Shown piece after piece: positions 45,620 to 57,630 of a DNA stretch of 64,000 nucleotides; position 1 is the stretch's first letter, and every line of letters begins with the position of its first letter. The notes under the pieces are model-generated. The model had not been told where the DNA came from and did not search any database. It saw nothing but the letters and a program-made list of their open reading frames with translations. The stretch is from Angiostrongylus vasorum (Eukaryota; Nematoda; Chromadorea; Rhabditida; Metastrongylidae). The position numbers and the translations under genes were made by a program. The stretch spans positions 744,001 to 808,000 of the forward strand of contig JADANN010000460.1 of the NCBI GenBank assembly GCA_018806985.1, in the 5' to 3' direction.

Positions 45620-45915
45620 CTAAGAATAAAAGTATAAGACTATAGGCGTTCATCAATCCCTGAGAAATGCGCCGCTCACTTCTCTTCATCATGTATCGTT
45701 AGAGGTGAAGGAATGCATATCTAGCCCATAAAATGAATTACGGTGACATAGTGATGTATCAAGTCAGTGCTGCCATTCTCTGCAACAAGCCTGACACCAG
45801 TTTGCCCACCCCATAGGGATGGAAGGATCGGTGAGCCTGCAGTGTGAGACCGGACGAAAGATCACGTGTGCATTACTGAGCATCTCGTACCACTGCGCAA
45901 CACGCGCCTACTCGA
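45620..45915 (-). repeat. tRNA-derived SINE, family 1 copy
   Basis: Minus-strand copy with head GTGTTGCGCAGTGGTACGAG (A-box-like) near 45,905 and the family 1 body (CAGTGCTGCC, TATGCATTC in complement). B box degenerate. Confidence 0.7.
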
Positions 45916-46559
45916 CGAGCAAGAATATGCGTCATATATGTCTCATGCCCACTTATCACTTCAAAAACGTGTTATATGATATGACCTTCAACACAAACGC
46001 CATCTAGTGAATTCTGTGCTTTACCAGGCGATATGTTCAGAAAACAGGTTTTACGATGGACGTTCGTTTTCGTATTGGACTGGTAACATCTATGCAAGCG
46101 GTGGCATTTTTTCCTTCAGAAAGCGAAAAAAAAAAGTCGTGAAAGAGAAATTTTAGGAAAGCTAGAATGAAAGTCAAGAAAGAAGTGGTAAGCATCAAGA
46201 AAAGCATGCATAAACTCCGTTCCACAATCATATAGCCAATAGCCCTACAGAAAATTTCAGGTCAGGCTTTCTGCAAGTTTGAAAGGATCGGTCATTGTTT
46301 CAGCAAACGTATTAACAGTTCTCAAGAAATGTTGTAAAGGCTGAATAAGGAAATATTACAGATAGATATAGGCTAATATTATCTTGATTACGTAAATGTT
46401 ACATCCTCCATAGTTGGAGAACATCCAAACACAAACACTGGAAGGTCATAGGGAACTGGAAAGAGAAATGAACAGATATAGAAATGATTCAATGCCCGAT
46501 CAATAGACGAATCGTTTCGCTCAGAAGAACAAGCACACAGTTCGTTTGGTGGTTTTTCA

Positions 46560-46945
46560 CAGATAACAACAGGACACTAGCCCTCGATAGGGCCGGAACT
46601 CGTCAATACACGTACGTTTGATTCGAATGCCCGTCACACAGCTTGGGGGGCGATCAACGCCGTAACAACAAACTGTGAGCGATTGACAGCCTCGTGCAAC
46701 CGCAAGGCAGGAGTATGCACGGCACTACTCCAGAAACTACCGCTGACGAAGAATATTTCCAACTGTCGGCGAACATGCACATCCAAAAAGAAAATCTGAG
46801 AAAAGAAACAACCACAACAATACCACCATATGCCTTATTCGATGACATGAACCTTATCTTCACGAATTTAAAGCGTAGGAGAAAAGGAATAGCTATAAAA
46901 TACAAACGTATTTTCATGTGGAAGGGAAGGCGTTTCTATAAATAA
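46560..46945 (+). other. GC-richer coding-like block, unrecognised
   Basis: One frame reads FDSNARHTAWGAINAVTTNC, ERLTASCNRKAGVCTALLQK, then NISNCRRTCTSKKKI with six cysteines. A second frame (46,694-46,945) is open for 83 codons. The cysteine spacing recalls ShKT-like domains, but the block could equally be the 5' region of a LINE. I cannot decide between a secreted-peptide exon and a repeat. Confidence 0.25.
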
Positions 46946-47859
46946 TACTCTCTTCAATACTGAAAAGGTGAATGCAGAACAATAATAGCTATAATAACCG
47001 CTGCCAGCTGCATCGTCACTGAAAAAAGCGCAGCTTTTTTCTTGTTAAGTGTAACATCGTCAGAAATGAAGGGTGTTATTGCATATTAGCCTAGTAGTTC
47101 AACACGAGATTCGATGTCAAATGTCGACAATTCATTACTTGCTTACTAAATAATATAGACGATAGAGTGAACGAGAAAAAGATCTTCGCATGAGATAACA
47201 GCTACAATATCAAACCTGCCGGGTGTACGTGTAGGTAGGTCTCCTCTCAGACGTCGTTAAAGGTCAGAATAGTGGATTGATGAACATATATTCGTTTGAG
47301 GAAATAAAAAATATGGTAAACGAAACGTTATATCGTGCTCAGGAGAGAGACTTGTCTACTAAACTTTTGATAAAATAGTACAAAACTAAACATAAAGTTC
47401 CCATGTGCGACTCTTGGAAAGTTCTTGCGGCTTGATTGATGAGTAGAAGTAATCCGTGCTTCCGTGGTGAACCTCTAGCCCCGCACATACTAGTAGCTGG
47501 TACGAAAACGTTTCGTTCATCTCTAGGCCTCACTATGCTAAACAGATCATTGTGGAATATGTACAAATTAGGTTCATATTTTGAACCTGTATTTAAAATT
47601 AGAAACACTACTTAAAAGTGAAATGAATAAGATTTCCCAGTCATGGAGGGATTCTTTTTGGAGAAATTCGTTATAGACACATGTGGTTGGGCAGGACATG
47701 AAACTAATAAGACTAACACTAACAAACACGTATTCAAGGTAATTTAAACACATAAAATGGAACATGATTAGTTCGTAGGAACAGAACAGCGAAGAATCTC
47801 ACGAGAACAGTTGAAAAAGAATATTCTTGTGAGATTTATCGTTCTACGTACTTCAACGA
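46946..47859. other. No recognised gene
   Basis: AT-rich sequence. A 44-codon minus-strand stretch near 47,410-47,530 (MNETFSYQLLVCAGLEVHHG) is coding-like but isolated. Confidence 0.3.
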
Positions 47860-48097
47860 AGGTGAGATATTTGCAAAACTCTGGACCGTAGGTGCCTTTG
47901 GTGGGAAACGAACGCGCTATTGTCCTTTCCGGGGAGTAACGCGTTCACCACCACACCATGCGGGTCCTTCGTTCCACCTGTCTCTCAGCTAGTTCTATCG
48001 CTCTTTTTGCTATCAGCAATCACCCATCAACGGGATTGATCTGGGGAGCCCAAGTCGGCATTGAACCCAGTTAAGCTGAGGCTACAGTTATAATCAC

Positions 48098-48208
48098 AAT
48101 TTTAACCCTTTTTACTTACTGCCTACTGTTTTTGATGGCAGGGTATATTGCGAAATACACCCTGCCATCAAAAAAGAGTAGGCAGTAAGTAAAAAAAGGT
48201 TAAAATTA
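48098..48208. repeat. Perfect-type inverted repeat of foldback outer flanks
   Basis: Arms of about 47 bp (left has TTTTGATGGCAGGG, right has CCCTGCCATCAAAA) are separated by about 16 bp (TATATTGCGAAATACA). It corresponds to the outermost sequence of the foldback family joined to its own complement without the body. Confidence 0.85.
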
Positions 48209-48215
48209 TTCTACA

Positions 48216-48764
48216 TACTATTTAGTGGACTTTAATCTATAGTTATTCAGTGGAAATGTGAAGAGCAAAAGTGTAAGTGCACAAAAAAAACGTTAGTATA
48301 CAGTCAGCACATTTTGGCTGTGAACTGTGAAGTAAACTTGAAGTTTTTTTTAATAGTATTTTTCATGGTTCTAGTCGTGACCAATTTAGCACTTGCTAAG
48401 GCTGAGAAACATTGATACTTTTACGCAAAAGCTGCCGTGAATATATTTTCTAATGGACATCTTCTTTAATTTTTAGGTTCTTTTAGGAGACCGACATTAA
48501 TAACACAACCCCATTAGCTTAAAAAAATTTTGTTTGAAACATCCTTTAGATATTAACACTGTCTCCTAATCAAATGCTCCGTTAAGTGACTAATTTGTTA
48601 TTTTGTTTAGTTGAAGGAGGCGTTCAATTTTCAATCTTTGCTTCATGAGACCAAAAATTGGTCCCATGTTTTACAACGAATGAGTCCCCCTTTGTCCCAT
48701 GATCTCTCAAAACTATTCCTTCATTGTATTTTACCGCTTTTTTTGCTCCTTGCAATCACCCGTC
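48216..48764. other. No recognised gene
   Basis: AT-rich sequence between two foldback copies. Confidence 0.45.
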
Positions 48765-50079
48765 CGCTGGGATTGATCTGGGAAGCCCACATCGGTACTG
48801 AAACCAGTTAGGCTAGGGCTGCAGTTGAAATCACAATGTTTGCTTTTCATTTCCTGCCTACTACAATTTTCTCACCAAGGTATTACGCGAAATGCAACCA
48901 CAACGATGCTGAGATATTGCAAAATTTCGGACCACAGGTGTCTGCGGTGGGGAACGAACGCGTTACTACCCTTTTCGGGGGCTAAAGCTTTCATCACCAC
49001 ACCATGCGGGTCCTTCGAGCGATAGAACTAGTTGAGAGACAGGCGAAACGAAAGACCCGCATAGTGTGGTGCTGAACGCGTTAGCCACCGGAAAGGGTGA
49101 CAGCGTGTTCGTTCCCCAGCGAAGACACCTGCGGTCTGTAGTTTTGCAAATATCTCAGCATCGTTGTGGTTGTATGTCCTTATTGATATTTAATGCATAG
49201 CCTTTTTTTGTCGCAGGGCACAGTGCAAAATAAAACCATGAACATTTTCAACGAAGCTGAGATATTTGCAAAACTCTGGACCGCAGGTGCCTATGGTGGG
49301 GGAACGAACGCGCTATTGTCCTTTTCGGGGAGTAACGCGTTCACCATCACACCATGCGGGTCCTTCTGTTTCGCCTGTCTCTCAGCTAGTTCTATCGCTC
49401 TTTTTGCCATCAGCAATCACCCGTCAACGGGATTGATCTGGGGAGACAGGCTAAATGAAGGACCCGCATGGTGTGGTGGTGAACACGTTACTCCCCCGGA
49501 AAGGACAATAGCGCGTTCGTTCCCCACCATAGGCACCTGCGGTCCAGAGTTTTGCAAATATCTCAGCATAGTTGTGGTTGTATGTCCTTATTGATATTTA
49601 ATGCATAGCCTTTTTTGTCGCAGGGCACAGTGCAAAATAAAACCATGAAGATTTTTCAACGAAGCTGAGATATTTGCAAAACTCTGGACCGCAGGTGCCT
49701 ATGGTGGGGGAACGAACGCGCTATTGTCCTTTCGGGGAGTAACGCGTTCACCATCACACCATGCGGGTCCTTCGTTTCGCCTGTCTCTCAGCTAGTTCTA
49801 TCGCTCTTTTTGCCATCAGCAATCACCCGTCAACGGGATTGATCTGGGGAGACAGGCTAAACGAAGGACCCGCATGGTGTGGTGGTGAACACGTTACTCC
49901 CCGGAAAGGACAATAGCGCGTTCGTTCCCCACCATAGGCACCTGCGGTCCAGAGTTTTGCAAATATCTCAGCTTCGTTGAAGTTATCTTTCGCAATATAC
50001 CCTGCCATCAAAAAGAGTAGGGAGTAGGCAAAAAGGTTAAAATCATGAAGATTTTGACGAAAAAAACTGGATAAATGGA

Positions 50080-50405
50080 TACTGTACAAGTTGGCTACCC
50101 GTCGCACTACCGAAGCAGCACAGGTTTGATGAGCTAGGGCTACCAAACTCTGCCTCATTCACCACACTCGACGGACATCTCGCCTACCAACTATTACTTT
50201 TCAAGCATCTTGGCATCTTCTTACAACTGCTTAAGAATTTAGGAAGAGGCTAAGGCTCTCTTCAACGACTTCATCACCTCAAAAACTTTGGCTTCTTAAG
50301 GAAACAGAATAAATAATGTTGTTTCTGTCAGCAAAAATTTGTAGATTCTAAAGGCTCTAGTTTAGATTAATGAAGTTTGTTCTCAGCTGAAATATGCCAT
50401 TTTAA
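50080..50405 (+). pseudogene. Mariner-family transposase relic, 3' part
   Basis: Fragments ELGLPNSASFTTLDGHL-like and TNYYFFKHLGIFLQLLKNLG match the mariner region after the second catalytic Asp (HPPYSPDLSPTDYHFFKHL). ALFNDFITSKTLAS matches the C-terminal tail. The terminal TTAGATTAATGAAGTTTG and GAAATATGCCATTTTAAA match the end of the mariner at 6,735-7,425. The 5' half is absent. Confidence 0.65.
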
Positions 50406-50519
50406 AAATACAAGTGCGAAGTCGTGATAATTTCCAATTAGGCTAATAGATTTGAAAAGCTGATGGGGCGATAAAAGGTCTTTACATATAGCAACTATAG
50501 AGAAGACTAGCAATTGATA

Positions 50520-51240
50520 GTGTGTCTCTTCTCCTACAAGTTTCGAAACATTACCTTCTGTGTAAACAAAAGAAAATGCGAAGAGTAGTGGAGGAGCACG
50601 AGGGACTGCTAGGAATGAACTGGAAGTGGTACTCAGCTGCCACCTTTTCACCATTCAACAGCAACCACAAGCGTTTGACATGCAGATTGATGTTCGGATT
50701 AACTGAAAACCACTTAACGGACACGGTACGAGCTGCAGCACTTTCGATCCACGCTGCTCTACTGTCACCCATGAAAAAGACGGACCTAACCTCAGCGGCA
50801 CTAACCTCGCCTTTAGTTACACATGAACAAAAGCAGTTAATTCAACCAAAGTCACGTTGTGGTAAGGTTTAATGCTGCTGGCGTACCAGGAACAGCTGCC
50901 GTGTGGCAACTCTGGCCATGGAAACGTCTATGAAAATCACTTGACTGGGTAGAGCTGCTGTAAGAGAGAAAATACTGAGCTGAGTTTGAGAAAAGCTCGG
51001 GTGTTGGAGTGTGAAAATTTCTGACATCCCATATTCAGGGATTTTCGACTTTTACAAGTCGAGATTGAAGCAGTAGTTGAAGTGCAGCTACAACACTTCC
51101 ATAAAAAATGCATCGAGAATCTACCCAGATGACTGGCCGATGTGCTCGATGGGCATGACAATTGTAACAAAAACCTTGATGGAATTGCTTTGAAGACGAT
51201 TTCTACAGCACCAATAAAAAATCAGACTTTTGGTAAAAAA
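50520..51240 (+). other. Coding-like block, unrecognised
   Basis: A plus frame at 50,522-50,872 contains LTENHLTDTVRAAALSIHAA, then LLSPMKKTDLTSAALTSP. Further blocks near 51,080 read VQLQHFHKKCIENLPR. The last resembles the C-terminal end of some Tc1/mariner transposases (final helix with Cys/Val-rich end), so the whole may be a decayed DNA transposon. Support is weak. Confidence 0.25.
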
Positions 51241-51939
51241 TTCAGCGAATCATACAAGAAAAATAAAATAGGATAAAACGAGGAACTGAGAGACTGTGGT
51301 TCGTAAAGCCCGCTCCATTTCATTGTTGTGACTGAATAGATGGGCCTTATAGTGGATGATACCAACCGTCTTATTAGGAAAGGAATTAGATTTGATAGCA
51401 AGTATTGAAAAACTACTTTTCAACTTTTTGCAGTTACCTTAAACCTGCACTTCCTTTGCTTTCGACTTCAAGAGAGATAGACTAGCACATCATAGATATA
51501 GATCTCTCGTCACACTTCTATGGAAAATTTGGGCTACAAGCAATTTTCATCTTTAAACATCAAACAATTCTCTGCTTCTTCCAGCCACTGCATACGTTTG
51601 AATCTTCCCAAACGGAAACAGAGAGAAGAAAATCTTGCTATCTAACCATAACCGCTTCACCGATGTCAGAAACCCCATCATTCTTCGCCTTTGTTTTGGG
51701 AACCGAAACAAATTACAGCTGATTTGTCAGCAGACATAGATTTCTTCATAAAAGATGAAAGGGAAAACGTTTGGGACTGGATGATCTTCAAGGGTTGTAA
51801 CGAGTATTCTATGATGCGCTCCACTAAAAATCTTAGAGGTGATTGGATGATTTTTTTAACCTATACAATAATTTGCAGTGATCAAAGCATGTAGCAGGCT
51901 AGTATTTATCCTTTCCTAAGTATCTTATGATACCCTTTC

Positions 51940-52075
51940 AGACAAGTGTGGCACTAATGAGCCGATCTCAGATGGATGGTAGTTTAGCTGGTCCAGGGTG
52001 AGAGATTGAACTAACGACAACATATGTATTACACGACACATCCAGCTACTGCGCTATACGTATGCGAGAGAATGT
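51940..52075 (-). repeat. tRNA-derived SINE-like head, family 1 related
   Basis: On the minus strand TATAGCGCAGTAGCTGGATG is a very good A box. AGTTCAATCTCTCACC about 45 bp on is a B-box-like element, and the distal part GTGCCACACTTGTCTGAAAG matches family 1. Truncated after that. Confidence 0.6.
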
Positions 52076-54576
52076 TCCTAGACCTATTAAATGTGCCTAT
52101 GTTTTAAAACAATATCACTGAAATCAGTCTTAGTTAGAAATATATTTAGAATAACTTCAAATGAAGGAATAGAAATACCTACTATCAAAAGAAAGAGGAT
52201 AAAGATAACGTGTTGAAAAGTAATAGGGCTTTAAGATTTGTTTATTTTTTATTGGAAACGTATATCTGTAGCATTAACAATGCAGCAGTGGTGTGGGGGC
52301 GTGGTATATATGCCTTTAGAACAAAATACATAACATGAGAGAAAGAGAGAAGATGGTTAAAAGTATATTATTATCTGCAAAGTAAAAGGTGCTTGAGCTT
52401 TACTTCTTCCTAAAGTCTAGCACTTTTCCTTGTTCCTAGCTGTCGAACTCTACGAAAGACTTGTTACCGCCGGGAATGCGATCCAATCATGAAGTTTGAG
52501 AGTGTATTTGGAAGCCCAAGTAAGAGTTGGCCTGCACTATAGTGTATTAGGGAGCATAAGTCGTGAAGACCCCGCAAAACAGAAGGCTCCAAATCAAAAG
52601 TGGTAATCAAGATAAATTGAAGCAAAACGGCTTGGGTTTTTTTTCGGTAATGAATTGAATAGTATTTTTTCATCCTATGTGTGTCTTCGGTATCACACGC
52701 CTAAAATCCACCACAGTCAATTTTCTCAGCTATGACAGCGGATGAACGAATACCAACATACGGGAACCAAAAGAGAAAAAAAACTGATACTTCATTCTTA
52801 CAGTTCTCACTATTGCATTATTGTGGACTCTTATACAAAAAATATCTTCTCTCTGCATTATATCAATGTCGTCAAACTTATTGTAAGATGAGATGAGTTA
52901 TTCAACAAGCGGACTCTCGTACACTTGTCACGACACCAAAACGCTGTACCTGGTTGGTGGACCAATAGTCGAAGGTGAGATTTTGGCGGAAAAAAAATCA
53001 CTAGTTCTTTAGAGAACATCATTCACCATCAATTTTAGCTGTTCAGAAGGCACAGCATTGTTTCATAGGTTACCCCTATATAGACGTTTATAAAATGGAA
53101 ATCTCTTCCACGGATAACTGTTTTATTTTGAGATCATTAGGCAGCAGACGAATGCGTAAGTATTTCCCACCACCAGTATTAAGTATTATCTTGCGTAATA
53201 GTCAAAGTCCTTTCAAAGCCAGTGCATTCGAACTTAGTTTAGCACAGAAGATTGTTATGCAAGATATGAACTTACTCGAAATAGCGATACTATGCAAATA
53301 AATTTAATGAGCTCCATCATGACTAAAGGGTGATTGATAGAGCTCACCAACCAGAACCTTTCCTCAAATTAGAACGCTGCAGAAGAGAGAAGCAGAACTG
53401 TTTGTTGAAAACCGACTGACATTTTAAATCAAAAGATGCCTCTGATAAAAACGAAGATCAAAGAATGTAACAAATCCGCGTATTAAAGACTAAACTGAAA
53501 CTATACTAAACTGAATGCCTTCAATTCTTGAGTAAATAACCATTTTCACTAATGATCGAATTGAAGCATCGTTTCAGAAGCATTTCCCTGAAACGAAGTG
53601 CTTTATACTTCTCTTCTGATCAAACAAGGTGAAGCAGAAATAAAATTCGAATGCGCAGTAATGCGACGGAATTTCTTCACTGAATATTCGTTTACTCATA
53701 ATTTCTTTCTGCTCTTTAAGGTCGCGCTTACAGTAACTTACAGTCACCAGTTCCAGAACTGTTCAGGAAAAGAGTCGAACAACTAGAAGATTACTCCCTA
53801 CCTGTTTCTTTCGCATGCCAACGCTGCCCAATTTACTCCGCTGGCCCCGACAAACCTGGATGGCATCACAGTTGCCGACCAGACCTGTTATGCTGGAGCA
53901 TATCAGTCGTTTTACTAGTGTTCCCCTTATGCATTTGGTATCACTCGCATCTCACAACGTACTCGCCAAACTTGGTTTTCAACATTACTACGCATCTACT
54001 AACGCATCTTTTTTTTATCGACACATATTGAAGCTGCTTTCTCTCCTCTTATTAGCCCTCATCACCCTTCCCATATTGCATTTGGGAATGTTATCAACAC
54101 TTGGTTCTGTTTATGTAGCGTCCAAGTTTCAAAAGCCTAGATAAGGCCTGCGTGAACCTAGGACTAAAAGAGGTAGATGGGGGAGCCAGGTATTGCTGGT
54201 GTTATTTACAATGTCCTCAACATATTTTCAAGACCCCAAACCATCTACTATCCCGTGCTCAGTTTTAGATTGGAGTCGTTCATGTCGACTAGCCAACATT
54301 CGTAAATATATAAGCTAAAGCATTCAAAATACTCCTTTTATTGGGCGCAAACAGAACGCATTAAAGCTGCGCAGATCATGAAATATCTCTCTGAAAGACG
54401 CCGTTCCTATCGCTTCCATCGCCGCTTCTTCCTCAACGGAATCAAAGGCATTCCTTAATATCTGAAAGCGAAACTTGGTAGAAACTTGTAGACAATATGC
54501 GCGAAAAAAGGAGAACAAGTGTGTTGATGAAAGTCCATTCAAAAATCGATGGCTCTCTCTAATAGATGAAATGATA
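52076..54576. other. No recognised gene
   Basis: AT-rich sequence. At 53,815-53,930 a GC-richer stretch (in one frame PTNLDGITVADQTCYAGAYQ) looks coding-like but has no clear splice sites. Confidence 0.35.
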
Positions 54577-54850
54577 AAGAATAAAGCTGTCGGTGTTGAT
54601 CAACTGAGGGCGCTCCATGCATTCGACTTCACTAAGCATCGTTTCGATATGATTGAATGCACATCTGGCCTTTACAGTGATTCGCGGCCACCTTCTTATG
54701 TCTCGAGCCACTGCAGATATCATCCCAGACAAGTTTGTGATCAATTCACCGACCATCGAGGGATGGAAGGCTTGGTGGGCCAGTGGCACGAGAATCGATA
54801 TCTTGTGTATGGTAGGGCGCTTCCGACCTCTGCGCCACATGCGGCCTTCT
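54577..54850 (-). repeat. tRNA-derived SINE, family 1 copy
   Basis: Minus-strand copy with head GCATGTGGCGCAGAGGTCGG (A box), GATATCGATTCTCGTGCC in the B-box position and the family 1 end GTTGATCAACACCGACAGC. Confidence 0.8.
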
Positions 54851-55189
54851 AATATTTAATCTAATAGATTAGTAATAGATGTCACTTAACTAACCTTTTT
54901 TGAGATGAGACTTCATCAAAAGTCTGCAGTTAAACAGAGTAGTGAAAACAGCTTTAACCACCGTTTGAAATAGTTTAGAGATTGAAAGCTTAAGGACAAA
55001 TTCATCGTCTTGACCAGGGGTATTCCAAAGCGTCGAAGTGCAACGTAAAGCGAATGTTCATCGTCTCAGCAAATTCAGCCAAGCCTACGTGAATCACTGT
55101 AATCCTGGGTGCCCGCACAATGCAAAAATTTGGCTGACGATCACTGCATAGCTTCCGATACTTCGAGAAGTTAAAATTTTCACCCCCTC

Positions 55190-55445
55190 CCTAGCGCTCT
55201 CCTCCCAGCAAAGTGGGAACGCTTTAGCTCGGCTTTCACCAAGATTTCAGACAGAATCATAATCGACGAGCATTCTACGACACTCATAAGGAGGACGAAA
55301 TCCTCAAGCAGCAGAGAAACAACATGCGAAATGTTCGATACCTTGTAAAATACCTTTGTGGACGATGAATACGAGGAAAACTAACCGAATGCATGAAGTG
55401 CTGGGATCGGCACAATAGATTTGGTGACGCATCATGTAAGAAAGA
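55190..55445 (+). repeat. SINE family 2, 3' part
   Basis: Shares GGGAACGCTTTAGCTCGGCT, CTCAAGCAGCAGAG and TTTGTGGACGATGAATACGA with family 2. The tRNA-like head is not recognisable. Confidence 0.6.
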
Positions 55446-56929
55446 AAACTGGACCAATGAGCAAACCACCAGTGTATTGGAAACTGTGCTGAAAGGCGCA
55501 CTATATTTCGCGATTAGCGTAGATGGACCGTTAAAACATGTAATTATTTCTGTGGAAGTTCTGCCGATAGTAGAACTCTGTTCTGTAATGTACCTGTGTC
55601 TTTCTTCACAAACCAACAGTATTAAAAGACATCGTGCCAGCAGTAAGAACCCCTCACCCTCCCTTTACGAGTAGGTTTATCCCATCAAGGAGAAAAAATA
55701 CAAGAAAAAAATATTGGCACGCGTTTGGATTTTAATGATGAACTGGCTTTTATGTGAGCAGATAAAGTTCTCTACTACAAATGCTTTGAACCCAGGTGAA
55801 TTCATTGTAATGCAGAGTATTTAAGCAGTCAAAAATCTGATCGAGAAATGCAACATTTTTGGCCACTACTGGTGTTTAAAAAATAAAAAAAAATCTAATT
55901 GTATCTTATCACAACGTTCTAACACACAGCGCACAAGTTGCACTGCAATGATTAAAAAATTTTCTCCCTCGCGATCCGTGCTCAGCTTCTTGAATGCACA
56001 GTTCTGGCTGAATGTAGCCTTCGAAAATCCGGATGGTAAGTAAATAGGATGAAAAGCGATCAGCCATATCGAAAGCTCCATCGAAGGACTGAAGCGTCGA
56101 GTGTATACGTAACTGAAAGATGGGATCTGAAGTTCTGATCCAGATCAAAGAGCAGTGATCAAGAATGTTAACGCAATCGCGGAGATGTTGAAAATGAGAC
56201 ACTTCCTGAATATCGTCCCTCTTATTAACAACTCTTGAAAAAGAGTTTTTTAGCTACGGGTTTCGCAAATTTCGAATCTGAAAGAATTCTACCGATCCAG
56301 TGTTCAAACTTCACAAAACCTCCGAACAAGAAATTATGACGCTCTTTGCACACTCCGAATAAGCAGAACCCATTGGGCAACCCTAGCACACGAGGCGGAA
56401 GAATGATTTCGCCGACGTCTGCTCCGGTAATGCCGTGGTAAACGGGGAAAAGAAGGTAAAAAAGAGAAGGAAAGTTGCTAATTTATTCAAATGTAGGCAG
56501 CTAACTATAAAAGTCGAAGAACTTTTTTTATTATCTGTGCACATGTTTTAATTACAAGTGCAGAAAAAAACGGCTAGAGGCAATGCGCAATTATTGGTTG
56601 AAAGTTCGTTAACAAAATGACTTCAGTGAGGCCATCACTACAAACAAATGGATACGAAAGGCGATAGGAGGAGTGCGTATATCACGTGGAAGAGCGTAAC
56701 AAAGCCACCGTGTCATTGCCGTTGATGTAGGAGCGAAGCACTTGGGACTTAATTTACACTTTTTTTCTACCTTTCTAGGTCTTCCATTTTTACATCTTCT
56801 ACCAACTATGCTTCTAAACAGTAGATAAGGACAAAGTACCGCTTAACATGCTCCGATACTTAGATGACCCATTTTCACGTATCGTGCAAATCCGAACACT
56901 TCCTCTACCCGTTTCCTCATCTTTGTAAC
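55446..56929. other. No recognised gene
   Basis: AT-rich sequence without recognised features. Confidence 0.4.
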
Positions 56930-57215
56930 AGAGGTGTGTGTAGAGCAGTGGTTAGAGGTGCGTGCCAGGCAATAAACATGGGTTCGATCTGGCTACCCTG
57001 GCTCACCAAGCCTTCCATCCTTCCTGGATCACCAAATTTGTACCAGACTTGCCTGGAAGGATAGAAGCACTAACTCTACACATCGGTAGGCCACAACTAA
57101 TCATTGTATAGGTCAGATATGCATTCAATCACCTCCAAACGATCCTCAGTGAAGTCGAATGCATAGCGCACCGATCAGAGATTGAACAACGCCGGAAACC
57201 TTTTTATCTTTTACC
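56930..57215 (+). repeat. tRNA-derived SINE, family 1 copy (best B box)
   Basis: TAGAGCAGTGGTTAGAGG is A-box-like and GGGTTCGATCTGG about 30 bp on is a good B box, giving this copy the clearest tRNA-like head of family 1. The body CACCAAGCCTTCCATCC, CAGACTTGCCTGG and the end GATTGAACAACGCCG match the family. Confidence 0.85.
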
Positions 57216-57364
57216 TTTCTAACCGTCATTCAGTTGGTCGGTTTCTGGTAATATTTAACTACTACATAAGAATCTCTCATCATCGCTCCTCACTGACACA
57301 GAGTGCTGTTCGAACGTAGTTTCGCTTTTAATTTCAAGATAGCCATGGAAGAAAGAAACATTAC

Positions 57365-57630
57365 GATAAGGTTATCGACGTTGATCAACTCCTGAGAGAT
57401 GCATCATGCCTTCGACTCCATCAAGCATTGTTAGAGAGTACTGAATGCAAATAAAGTCTATACCGTCGACTTACCGATCTATCAAGTTAGTGCTGACATC
57501 CACTCAAACAAGCACGCTATCAATATTCCGACCTCAGAGAAATGGAAGAGTTAGCGAGACATGGGCGCGGGATCGAAGTAAAGACCACTTGTGTATTGCG
57601 ATGCACCTCTAACCAATGCGCTACTGGGCT
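57365..57630 (-). repeat. tRNA-derived SINE, family 1 copy
   Basis: Minus-strand copy, head near 57,625 (AGTAGCGCATTGGTTAGAGG, A box) with CTTCGATCCCGCGCC in the B-box position. It lies 150 bp from the plus-strand copy at 56,930, forming an inverted pair. Confidence 0.75.

Larger units (their letters stand above)
47860..50045. repeat. Cluster of foldback elements with tandem duplication
   Basis: Four foldback copies lie in a row: 47,860-48,215 (one arm plus outer flank), 48,765-49,170, 49,240-49,578 and 49,650-50,045. The last three are near-complete palindromes with arms of about 140 bp. The unit starting TGTATGTCCTTATTGATATT at 49,171 repeats at 49,579, an offset of 408 bp, so the third copy and its flank were tandemly duplicated. 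Open frames of up to 133 codons here are by-products of the palindrome. Confidence 0.9.

Noticed and set aside
47860..50045. CRISPR-like array
   Set aside because: The repeats are long palindromic transposon copies with no short regular spacers, in eukaryotic DNA.
49193..50158. Open frames of 111 and 133 codons
   Set aside because: They cross palindromic foldback elements; the same peptides recur at each copy and read equally on both strands.
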